DNA of 16,929 nucleotides from an uncultured Christensenella sp. (GTDB lineage Bacteria; Bacillota; Clostridia; Christensenellales; UBA3700). The stretch spans positions 1-16,929 of the forward strand of contig CAJTZR010000035.1 in assembly GCA_910584035.1 (NCBI GenBank), in the 5' to 3' direction. The notes beneath the pieces were generated by a model. The model made no database searches. It was not told the origin of the DNA and saw only the letters and a program-made list of their open reading frames with translations. The position numbers and the translations under genes are program-made. Positions 6,919-13,647 of the stretch are shown piece by piece (positions within the stretch are counted from its first letter, which is position 1; every line of letters starts with the position of its first letter).

Positions 6919-7701
6919 ATGAAATTAAGATTGCTAATAGACAAAATTTTAACTTTTATTTGTATATTTGTACCAAGTTATTTGCTTTGCAATTTTTTCA
7001 CACAAAATATTGCAATCAAAAGCATATTATCTGCAATACTAGGACTATTAGGACTAGTAATAATTTCATTCGTTCAAAAAATGACTAAATCACGCATTAA
7101 CTACAAAAATTTTGCACTATACACTAGCGTTCACGGGGCTGGATACATATATGATAAATTGGTAAAAGCCTTTAGTAATATGGAGTTTGAAAACAAAGGT
7201 GATTACCTAATATCACCCGATAAAATAATGATAATTTGCAGTGCAAAGTTTGGTAATCTTTCCCCCGATGAAATATTAAAATACAACAAATTAGTTCAAA
7301 AAGAAGAAGCTACCAAATGCTATCTTATAGCTAAAGAATTGCCAAAAAATTGTGCAATTGCTTTGTTCAATTTTACTGACAAAATAAAGTATATCCCTCT
7401 GAAAATCGTATTTAAAATGCTAAAATCGCAAAAATTACTAGACGAAAAAATAAATGTTAAGCTTGGCAAACTTAACTATTCAAATAATATTTTTGACATC
7501 ATTTTTGATAAAAGTAATATTAAAAAATTTTTGTTTGTGGCAATTATATTATACGCATTTAGTTTTATTATTCCATTTAAAACTTACTATATAGTTCTAG
7601 GTTCTATAAACATAGCTCTTGCGATAATATGTGTTGTTCGTGGTCGTTCGCACAACTACAACGGCAAATACGAAATCTTTGACAAACACAATAACAAATA
7701 A
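6919..7701 (+). CDS. Unknown membrane protein with central soluble domain
   Basis: A 260-residue protein of no family I recognise. Two hydrophobic helices at the N-terminus (about 10-28 and 31-53) are followed by a soluble domain of about 140 residues, and then two more helices (about 203-220 and 222-242) and a basic tail. The first loop after helix 2 is basic (QKMTKSRINYK), so the central domain is probably cytoplasmic, with both helix pairs as hairpins. The soluble part alternates strands and helices (YLISPDKIMIICSAKFGNLSPDEILKYNKLV, then KCYLIAKELPKNCAIALFNF). This faintly recalls restriction-endonuclease-like folds found in membrane-tethered proteins, but no PD-ExK motif is complete. No ribosome site precedes the ATG. 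It is the only intact plus-strand gene in the window and is divergent from nadD. Confidence 0.75.
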   Translation: MKLRLLIDKILTFICIFVPSYLLCNFFTQNIAIKSILSAILGLLGLVIISFVQKMTKSRINYKNFALYTSVHGAGYIYDKLVKAFSNMEFENKGDYLISPDKIMIICSAKFGNLSPDEILKYNKLVQKEEATKCYLIAKELPKNCAIALFNFTDKIKYIPLKIVFKMLKSQKLLDEKINVKLGKLNYSNNIFDIIFDKSNIKKFLFVAIILYAFSFIIPFKTYYIVLGSINIALAIICVVRGRSHNYNGKYEIFDKHNNK

Positions 7702-7735
7702 TCTCATAAAATTATGAGATTATTTGTTTAGTTGT
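7695..7735 (+). terminator. Terminator overlapping the stop codon of the membrane-protein gene
   Basis: The 15-base arms CAAATAATCTCATAA (7695-7709) and TTATGAGATTATTTG (7712-7726) are perfectly complementary. A broken T run (TTTAGTTGT) follows. The left arm contains the TAA stop at 7699-7701, so the last codons lie in the stem. The weak T run makes termination efficiency uncertain. Confidence 0.55.
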
Positions 7736-7818
7736 ATGTTTTAGTTAATGTTTTTTGTTGTATGTTAATAGCGTATTTTTTAACAGTATGTATTAGTCGT
7801 ACATTTAAAATACTTTAA

Positions 7819-7855
7819 TTATCACTTGTCAAATGATAAATATAACATCTTATCA
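7819..7855. repeat. Three alternating TTATCA/TGATAA arms
   Basis: A near-perfect 21-base palindrome (7819-7839: TTATCA-C-TTG-T-CAA-A-TGATAA) is followed ten bases later by another TTATCA (7850-7855), so the middle arm can pair with either neighbour. It lies between convergent genes. No T run follows, so it is not an obvious terminator; it may be a protein-binding site. Confidence 0.35.
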
Positions 7856-7938
7856 AATAATAAAACATTTTGAATATTCGTTGCAATTTATTTAATTTTT
7901 GCTACATTACTAATTACAACTCGCTAAACCATTAATTA

Positions 7939-9072
7939 TTAAACTGCTCCTAAAACTCTCAAAGTTTTTAAATAGCTATATTGCGGATTAAAAGTAACAG
8001 AACGCAAAACTCCACTTGATAAATTATTTAGTGATATACTAGAGGCAACTTCCAAACCTGCATCGTAGTAAATGCGTCTATAATTTTTCATAGCGTTTAC
8101 GCAACAAGGATAAATTTTATCCAAATATTTTTCTATTTCTTTAGAATATTCACTGCTTACAAAAGATAATCGCAAATACTCGGTGGCGGTAATTTTATCT
8201 GTTATCTTAAACAAATCCGCCTTGCTAATATTTATTTTTTGTGCAACAAAATCAATATCTGCCATAATATCATTTGGTATAAATAAATCACAATCAACTA
8301 TATTTACTAGGCTTTTTATTGTATTCACAACAAACCAACCTACAAGCATAGCATATTCGCCAAGCAACTTTTTACTTTTTGCCATTGATTGCACAACTTT
8401 GCAAGACATTTTATAGCCATCAAGCACATCAGTATTTGTAAGCATACCCTCAAGCAACCCCACATTAATTACTGCATTTAATAAATCACGGAAAAATTGT
8501 TCATCACGATAATAAATATAGCTTTGTGAAAACAACTCAATTATTATACTTTCAATTTCTTCCACTATTTGCAAATCATCAGTTTTATTATAACAAATGC
8601 AAGCTAATTTAAAGTCAAAACAAGCAATCAGTTTTGTCATTAGCGTGCCATATACACTTGCAATCAAATCAAACGCAATCAGTTTTACTTTTTCCTCATA
8701 AATGATAATTGAATGATATGTTTTATGCAACATATCAAATAAATTCAAATTTTCCGCAACTATTATATATTTTTTGCCGCTAAAAGTTTGTGCAAGACTT
8801 TCGCCCAGCAAAATAATTCCCTCACTATTTTCCTCAAGCTCTTCAACAAAAATATTTTCGTCATACATAATACTTTGCACAATATACCCAGCTTTTTGCA
8901 AAGTGCGTTCTATATCCGCTACTTCACGCTTAAACACCTCAAGGTATACGATTTTTATATTACCAGCTTTGGTGAGATTTTTCACATCTGCCAATAATTC
9001 CTCTGGCAACTTTTTTTCAATACGAACATTTTTGCAATTTGCTACTTTGTCTTTAAATTGTGTATATATCAT
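7939..9072 (-). CDS. Degenerate glycerol-1-phosphate dehydrogenase-like protein (AraM/Fe-ADH superfamily)
   Basis: The open frame extends to 9147, but GGGGGTG (9078-9084) sits just before the ATG at 9070-9072, giving 377 residues. The pattern follows the AraM/EgsA glycerol-1-phosphate dehydrogenase branch of the iron-alcohol-dehydrogenase superfamily: an N-terminal Rossmann-like half, then LIASVYGTLMTKLIACFDFKLA (136-157), which parallels the helix GDxxAKxxxxxDWKLA, and an ending (FNPQYSYLKTLRVLG) like the family C-terminus. The functional residues are missing. The metal-binding Asp in GD is Thr143. The histidine helix (SGSEHxxSH in relatives) is DGYKMSCKV at 218-226. The HGE histidine is Leu237. 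The glycine-rich NAD loop is LLGESL (88-93). It is therefore probably catalytically dead, or has a new role. Homology is judged by eye and is moderate. Confidence 0.6.
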   Translation of the reverse strand: MIYTQFKDKVANCKNVRIEKKLPEELLADVKNLTKAGNIKIVYLEVFKREVADIERTLQKAGYIVQSIMYDENIFVEELEENSEGIILLGESLAQTFSGKKYIIVAENLNLFDMLHKTYHSIIIYEEKVKLIAFDLIASVYGTLMTKLIACFDFKLACICYNKTDDLQIVEEIESIIIELFSQSYIYYRDEQFFRDLLNAVINVGLLEGMLTNTDVLDGYKMSCKVVQSMAKSKKLLGEYAMLVGWFVVNTIKSLVNIVDCDLFIPNDIMADIDFVAQKINISKADLFKITDKITATEYLRLSFVSSEYSKEIEKYLDKIYPCCVNAMKNYRRIYYDAGLEVASSISLNNLSSGVLRSVTFNPQYSYLKTLRVLGAV

Positions 9073-9075
9073 AGG

Positions 9076-9117
9076 AACACCCCCAAGCCTAATTATAACA
9101 TAGAGTTTGAGGGTGTT
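9076..9117 (-). promoter_or_regulatory. Hairpin that would hide the ribosome site on read-through transcripts
   Basis: AACACCCTCAA (minus strand, 9117-9107) can pair with TTGGGGGTGTT (9086-9076) at 10 of 11 positions. The second arm contains the GGGGGTG ribosome site of the dehydrogenase-like gene. Only transcripts coming from queG upstream contain both arms; those from the TATAAT at 9092-9097 do not. Confidence 0.4.
9092..9097 (-). promoter_or_regulatory. Extended -10 promoter of the dehydrogenase-like gene
   Basis: A perfect TATAAT with TG one base upstream (TGTTATAAT on the minus strand) would start transcription near 9085, leaving a leader of about 13 bases that is mostly the GGGGGTG ribosome site. 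No good -35 box is visible, which extended -10 promoters tolerate. Confidence 0.45.
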
Positions 9118-9150
9118 TTTGAAATTTAATATCGATTTTTGTCGCATTTA

Positions 9151-9987
9151 TCATTTATTTACAACATTAAGATAAAAGTTTGCTTTTCTCCTGATTGATT
9201 CGCTTTGGTGAGATTGAAAAAGTTTTATTTGCTCTGTGTAATCAAAGTTTTTGCTTGCAATTAAGCTATTAACAACTAAATTAAACAAGAAAGTTGGTCT
9301 TGCCATATTACTACCAATCAAGTCCGCAAGTGGTTTTAAAGCTTTCCTACCACCAAGCAACATATTAAAAATATTGCTATAATCAAATATGTCAGCTACT
9401 TCTTTAGGCATTTGCACTTTTAAAATATTGCTATTGTATGGGCAGATATTTTGACATTCCTCACAACCTAAAGTACGACCGACCTTATCATCAAAATAAT
9501 TTTCGCAAAAATCTTGTTTATGTCGCAAACAATTTTCTCGTTTGAACTCACCTTTACAAAGTGCATTAGTTGGGCAAACAATATCGCATTTATGGCAACT
9601 ATCGCATACTTTATCCACCTTGCCGTCAGCAAAATATTCATATTTGCTGGCAACACTGATTGACTGCAAAGTCGTTCTACTACCATACTTTTTGTTTACT
9701 AATAACTGATTATTAAGTATGCTACCTAAACCACCTACTTGTGCAGCTTTTTTAAGTTGCAAGTGTCTATCAATAATTGTATAGCCATTATCTATTAGTA
9801 CTTGTTTTATTTCTTTAACCTTGTTATATAGCGTATTTGATGCAATATAAAAGGCATCAATTCTTGCACAATTTTTAGGATAATTTTCAAAAGGCGAATA
9901 TGGTAACATAAACACTATATCCGTCACATTATCATTAAAAACCGCGCAAAAATCGATACTAAAGCTTTTAATTAATTCGATTAGCAT
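9151..9987 (-). CDS. Short QueG-like double [4Fe-4S] protein (epoxyqueuosine reductase family)
   Basis: A 278-residue cytosolic protein resembling epoxyqueuosine reductase, which makes queuosine in tRNA using cobalamin. IDRHLQLKKAAQVGGLGSI (72-90) matches the QueG stretch VDxxPxxExxxAxxAGLGW, with Asp73 at the place of its catalytic acid; the Trp is Ser89. Eight cysteines suit two clusters: C128-x2-C131-x2-C134-x3-C138-P, then C153, C175-x2-C178-x3-C182-P. A single HEAT-like piece (SIRRKANFYLNVV) ends the protein. It is roughly 100 residues shorter than usual QueG, mainly from a trimmed N-terminal domain and fewer C-terminal repeats. Its ATG overlaps the end of yqeY by seven bases, suggesting coupled translation. 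The family is sure; true QueG activity is less so. Confidence 0.8.
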   Translation of the reverse strand: MLIELIKSFSIDFCAVFNDNVTDIVFMLPYSPFENYPKNCARIDAFYIASNTLYNKVKEIKQVLIDNGYTIIDRHLQLKKAAQVGGLGSILNNQLLVNKKYGSRTTLQSISVASKYEYFADGKVDKVCDSCHKCDIVCPTNALCKGEFKRENCLRHKQDFCENYFDDKVGRTLGCEECQNICPYNSNILKVQMPKEVADIFDYSNIFNMLLGGRKALKPLADLIGSNMARPTFLFNLVVNSLIASKNFDYTEQIKLFQSHQSESIRRKANFYLNVVNK

Positions 9988-10424
9988 TTTGTTTTTAAGT
10001 ATTCTTCTACCAAACCATTAACCTTGCTTTTATCAAACTTACCAGCTAGCAATGGCATAATACTTTTAATTATCATACCTTTAGTTTTTGGTGAAGCATC
10101 ATCATAAATATCTTTTTCCTTAATGATTGCAAGCACTTCTTCCTCTGTCATTTGAGCTGGCAAAAAGCTCTCCAAAACTTTTATTTTGCCGCTTGCAAGT
10201 TCACTTGTAGCAACATCTTTAACTTTATAAAGTTCTGCAATTTCCTTTTGAACTTTAATCTCTTTACTTACACATTCAATAATATCGTTGTCTGTAACTT
10301 CACCTTTTCCGCTTTTTTGCTTTAAAAGTGCTGCTGCAATAACTGCCTCAAGTGCAGACTTAGTAACTTCGTCTTTAGTTTTTCTTGCATCATTAAATTT
10401 TGCTCTAATCTCATCCAATAACAT
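9981..10424 (-). CDS. yqeY: YqeY/GatB-like protein
   Basis: A 147-residue YqeY-family protein. The family resembles the tRNA-binding tail of GatB in the Glu-tRNA(Gln)/Asp-tRNA(Asn) amidotransferase; its own role is not settled. The N-terminal helical half (1-90) has RAKFNDARKTKDEVTKSALEAVIAA and VSKEIKVQKEIAELYK, and the second half (95-147) has the LESFLPAQMTEEE motif and a C-terminal helical bundle ending VNGLVEEYLK. Length matches the family. AGGTAGGATG lies just before the ATG. It heads the transcript that continues into the QueG-like gene. Confidence 0.92.
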   Translation of the reverse strand: MLLDEIRAKFNDARKTKDEVTKSALEAVIAAALLKQKSGKGEVTDNDIIECVSKEIKVQKEIAELYKVKDVATSELASGKIKVLESFLPAQMTEEEVLAIIKEKDIYDDASPKTKGMIIKSIMPLLAGKFDKSKVNGLVEEYLKTKC

Positions 10425-10481
10425 AATTTCATCCTACCTTTTAAGTTTTTTATAAAGTTTTATAATTTATTTGCTGTTTTT

Positions 10482-10510
10482 ATTTTAATTGCTTTTAATT
10501 TAAAAGTCAA
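10482..10510 (-). promoter_or_regulatory. Promoter of yqeY
   Basis: On the minus strand there is TTGACT (10505-10510), a 17-base spacer and TAAAAT (10482-10487), starting right after the stop codon of the ATPase gene. The predicted leader is about 50 bases. The sequence also forms an imperfect AATTG(A)CTTTTAA / TTAAAAGCAATT inverted repeat, which has no T run and so is not a clear terminator for the ATPase gene. Confidence 0.55.
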
Positions 10511-13162
10511 TTAATTTAATTCAACTGGTTTATGCACAAGCTCTGTAATTACTTTTACAACTTGAATAATCACTGTTGGAATAATTGCAAACAATACCAT
10601 ATAGCCAATCATTTTTGGTTGCAATACTAATTGTTCAGATATTTCAAATAATTTATCCAATCCTGGTACAAATGTTACAAAGCACATTAACAATACTCCA
10701 ACGCCTAACGCACCTAAAACATACCAGTTAGTATGTATGCCAAGTTTTACAACACTCTGCTTTCCTCTGCAGTTAAAGCCGTGGAATAGTCTTGCAAGTG
10801 TTATTGTAAGGAATGACATTGTAGTTGCAAGCTCGTTGCTCATTCCAACATACTTACCTACACTATAAGCACCCATTGTACAAGCGAATATTAACAAACC
10901 TTGCGATATTATCAAAAGCATTACCTTACGTGATAACAACGGCTCTTTAGGGTCACGTGGTTTTTGCAATAGTAAATCACTGCTTGCCCTTTCCATACCT
11001 ATTGCAATTGCTGGCAAACTATCTGTCAACAAATTGATAAACAATAAGTGAATGGTAGTAAATGGTGCCTCCCAACCTAAGATAGATGTTAATAGGATAC
11101 AGAATATTCCCGCAATGTTACCAGATAACAAAAATGTTACTGCATTACGAATGTTTGAATAAACACATCTACCATTTGCAACACTTTTTACTATTGTAGC
11201 AAAATTGTCGTCTGTCAGTATCATTGATGCGGCATCTTTGCTGACCTCTGTTCCAGTAATGCCCATTGCAACACCAATATCCGCCTTTTTCAATGCTGGG
11301 GAATCGTTTACACCATCGCCAGTCATAGATACGATATTACCACGCTTTTGCCAAGCCTCAACTATCCTTATTTTGTTTTCTGGTGAAACTCTTGCATATA
11401 CTGTAACTTTATCTATAATATTGTTAAGTTGTTCGTCTGACATTTTGTCAAGTTCCACACCATTAAGTGCTATATCGTCCTCGTCCATAATGCCAATTTG
11501 TTTTGCAATGGCACTTGCTGTAATTTTATGGTCACCAGTAATCATTATTGTTTTGATACCAGCAATCTTTGCACGGCGTACAGCCTCAATACTCTCCTCA
11601 CGTGGTGGGTCAATCATACTTACAAGTCCCACAAAAGTATATCCGTACTCGTCATCTATACCAATGCTGTCTTTTGCAAATTCTTTATACGCAAAAGTCA
11701 ACACTCTAAGTCCTTTTTGTGATAACTGCAAGTTTGCGTCCTCTATCGCTTTTTTATCAGCTGGAGTAAATTTCCTTACCTTTCCATTTTCAATAATGCT
11801 ATCCACTCTGCTTAAAATTACATCTAAAGCACCTTTTGTGAACATACATTTCTTTCCATTATACTCACTTACTACACTCATTAACTTTCTGTCAGAGTCA
11901 AAAGCTAATTCTGCAATTCTAGGATATTTCTTTCTATACTCAAGTTCGTCAATGTTATGTTTTTGTCCAAGTATAGTCAAAGCAATTTCCGTTGGGTCAC
12001 CAATGCCGTGCCCATTTTGATTAGTGCTATCGTTAACAAGCAACATTGAATGTAACAAAAGCTTTTCACCCATATCGCTTAATGTAATGTCCTCACCCTT
12101 TTTGAAGTCCGCATTTACATACACATCTTGAGTAGTCATTTTGTTTTGTGTCAATGTTCCCGTTTTATCCGAACATATAACACTTACAGCACCTAAAGTT
12201 TCAACAGCAGATAAGTCCTTTATTATAGCATTTTCTTTTGCCATTTTACTTGTTCCTACCGCTTGCACAATAGTTACAATACTACCAAGTGCTTCTGGAA
12301 TTGCAGCAACCGCCAATGCGATTGCAAAAGTGAAAGAATCTAATACAGATTTCAAAACATCGTTTGCATCAAATCTACGCCATAAAGTCAAACCAAACAC
12401 AATTACACTTATTGCCATAATAGTGATTGCAAGCATTTGGCTAAATTTGTTCAAGCTTTTTTGTAGTGGAGTAAGTTTTTCCCCAGTGTCATTCATTAGT
12501 TTAGCAATTTTTCCGATTTCGGTTTGCATACCAATGCTAGTTACAACCATTATTGCTCTACCATATGTAACAAGAGAACCGCTGAATACCATATTTAATT
12601 GGTCACCTAAAGCTATGTTTTCGCCCTCTAAAGCCTCATCGGTTTTGTCCACCGCAGTTGACTCACCAGTCAAAGAGCTTTCATTTACTTGTAAGCTATA
12701 ATTTTCAATAATTCTGCCATCTGCTACAACTAAATCGCCCGCTTCCAAAACAATTATATCGCCTATAGTCACTTGTTCTGATGGAATAGTTACAACCACA
12801 CCATCACGCAATACCTTTGCACTCGGTGCGGATAATTTTTTTAACGCTGATAAAGATTTTTCCGCCTTTATGTATTGCACAGTACCCAAAATCGCATTAA
12901 TAATGATAACGGCAAAAATAACACCCATACCTGCCCATTCACCAGTAACACCACTGATAATTGCAGCTATTAAAAGAATAATAACAAGCAAATCTTTAAA
13001 TTGCTCCAAAAAAACAATTATAGGACTTTTCCTCGCCTTTTCCATTAACTTATTTTCACCATACTCCGCAAGTCTTGCTGTACTTTCTTTTGTTGTCAAG
13101 CCTCTTGAGGAAGATTTAACTTCCCTAAGCACAAAGTCTTTGTCCTGATTAAAAAAACTCAT
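10511..13162 (-). CDS. P2A-type cation ATPase, probable Mn2+ exporter
   Basis: An 883-residue P-type ATPase with ten predicted membrane helices. It has the actuator motif TGES (165-168), PEAL in helix 4 (289-292; Glu290 is a metal ligand), phosphorylation site D332 in DKTGTLTQNK, GDPTE (389-393) and FTKGA (441-445) in the nucleotide domain, and TGDGVNDSPA (614-623). By sequence this is the SERCA/PMCA-like group, usually called calcium-transporting. Helix 6 keeps site-II residues N710, T713 and D714. In helix 5 the SERCA site-I glutamate (E771) is Gly685, so one ion per cycle is likely. The gene stands alone behind a yybP-ykoY riboswitch, and P-type ATPases under this switch (such as YoaB of Lactococcus and MgtA of pneumococcus) export Mn2+. 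Mn2+ export is therefore more likely than Ca2+. AGGAG lies eight bases before the ATG. Confidence 0.9.
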   Translation of the reverse strand: MSFFNQDKDFVLREVKSSSRGLTTKESTARLAEYGENKLMEKARKSPIIVFLEQFKDLLVIILLIAAIISGVTGEWAGMGVIFAVIIINAILGTVQYIKAEKSLSALKKLSAPSAKVLRDGVVVTIPSEQVTIGDIIVLEAGDLVVADGRIIENYSLQVNESSLTGESTAVDKTDEALEGENIALGDQLNMVFSGSLVTYGRAIMVVTSIGMQTEIGKIAKLMNDTGEKLTPLQKSLNKFSQMLAITIMAISVIVFGLTLWRRFDANDVLKSVLDSFTFAIALAVAAIPEALGSIVTIVQAVGTSKMAKENAIIKDLSAVETLGAVSVICSDKTGTLTQNKMTTQDVYVNADFKKGEDITLSDMGEKLLLHSMLLVNDSTNQNGHGIGDPTEIALTILGQKHNIDELEYRKKYPRIAELAFDSDRKLMSVVSEYNGKKCMFTKGALDVILSRVDSIIENGKVRKFTPADKKAIEDANLQLSQKGLRVLTFAYKEFAKDSIGIDDEYGYTFVGLVSMIDPPREESIEAVRRAKIAGIKTIMITGDHKITASAIAKQIGIMDEDDIALNGVELDKMSDEQLNNIIDKVTVYARVSPENKIRIVEAWQKRGNIVSMTGDGVNDSPALKKADIGVAMGITGTEVSKDAASMILTDDNFATIVKSVANGRCVYSNIRNAVTFLLSGNIAGIFCILLTSILGWEAPFTTIHLLFINLLTDSLPAIAIGMERASSDLLLQKPRDPKEPLLSRKVMLLIISQGLLIFACTMGAYSVGKYVGMSNELATTMSFLTITLARLFHGFNCRGKQSVVKLGIHTNWYVLGALGVGVLLMCFVTFVPGLDKLFEISEQLVLQPKMIGYMVLFAIIPTVIIQVVKVITELVHKPVELN

Positions 13163-13186
13163 TGTTTATCTCCTAAAATAAATTTA

Positions 13187-13237
13187 AACAAAAAAGACCC
13201 TTTATACCAAAGCCATTTGCCATCGTATAAAAAGTCT
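13187..13237 (-). terminator. Regulated terminator of the manganese riboswitch
   Basis: On the minus strand AGACTTTTTATAC (13237-13225) pairs with GTATAAAGGGTCT (13207-13195) over 13 positions, including two G-U pairs, followed by TTTTTTGTTT. The left arm reuses the closing strand of the riboswitch, so formation of the aptamer and of the terminator exclude each other. Confidence 0.75.
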
Positions 13238-13312
13238 TGTAACCAAAATTTGGCGTATACTACCAGCCTTGTCAGCGGGTTTGTTGATAGTACACTTAAA
13301 CTACTCCCTTTA
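13228..13312 (-). ncRNA. yybP-ykoY manganese riboswitch
   Basis: The minus-strand leader contains AAAGGGAGTAG (13311-13301) at its 5' end and ACAAGACTTTTTA (13241-13229) at its 3' end. These match the two conserved edges of the yybP-ykoY aptamer (AAAGGGGAGUAGC and GCAAGACCUUU) that form P1 and the Mn2+-binding loop. A helix-rich middle (AACCCGCTGACAAGGCTGG) lies between them. In this class Mn2+ binding brings two helical legs together and stabilises P1. Here that would block the downstream terminator, giving expression when Mn2+ is high. The call rests on motif recognition, not a covariance search. Confidence 0.82.
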
Positions 13313-13395
13313 AATATTAAGTTGTATATCTATAATATATTATTAATAGTAAAAATTTAGTATCTTACATTAATATTTACATATTAATTTTTCTT

Positions 13396-13424
13396 ATTAT
13401 AACATTAAATTTCCAAAATGTCAA
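13396..13424 (-). promoter_or_regulatory. Consensus promoter of the riboswitch-ATPase unit
   Basis: On the minus strand there is a perfect TTGACA (13419-13424), a 17-base spacer and a perfect TATAAT (13396-13401), with an extended -10 TG. Transcription should begin near 13389, giving a leader of about 225 bases. So strong a promoter suits a gene controlled mainly by termination. Confidence 0.85.
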
Positions 13425-13445
13425 CATTAATTTTTTACTTTTTTG

Positions 13446-13490
13446 TTGGATAATATCAAAATAACTCAATGTATTGCCTTTATTATCCAA
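13446..13490. repeat. 10-bp inverted repeat between the ATPase and ECF units
   Basis: TTGGATAATA (13446-13455) pairs perfectly with TATTATCCAA (13481-13490) around a 25-base spacer. A short T run follows only on the plus strand, where no gene precedes it. It may be an operator just upstream of the ATPase promoter, or a weak terminator for stray plus-strand transcription. Confidence 0.35.
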
Positions 13491-13647
13491 TTAGCTTTTT
13501 CGTTACATACTCTAAAATCAAAAAAAATTATTTGCAATTTTTTCTATTATATTTTATCTTTTACATAAGGTCAACTTAATCAATTATTAGGTTTATTTTA
13601 AGAGTTTTCAGAAAAATTTTATAGTTACACTTTTTAAAAAATATTCA

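Larger units (their letters stand above)
13163..13647. other. Gene-free control region of the ATPase
   Basis: About 485 bases without a gene. They hold, on the minus strand, the promoter (13396-13424), the yybP-ykoY aptamer (13228-13312) and its terminator (13187-13237), plus an inverted repeat (13446-13490). From 13491 to 13647, downstream of the ECF operon, I see only A+T-rich sequence and no convincing terminator for that operon. Confidence 0.7.

Noticed and set aside
8774..9103. Plus-strand open frames opposite the dehydrogenase-like gene.
   Set aside because: They are shadows of the minus-strand gene, with no ribosome site and no family likeness.
9073..9147. An N-terminal extension of 25 residues on the dehydrogenase-like protein (start at ATG 9145-9147).
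   Set aside because: It would run through the TATAAT promoter, and there is no ribosome site. GGGGGTG sits directly before the ATG at 9072.
11205..12020. Long plus-strand open frame of 271 codons inside the ATPase gene.
   Set aside because: It is the mirror of a clearly real, motif-complete P-type ATPase. Its Ser/Ile/Leu-rich composition has no protein-family character.
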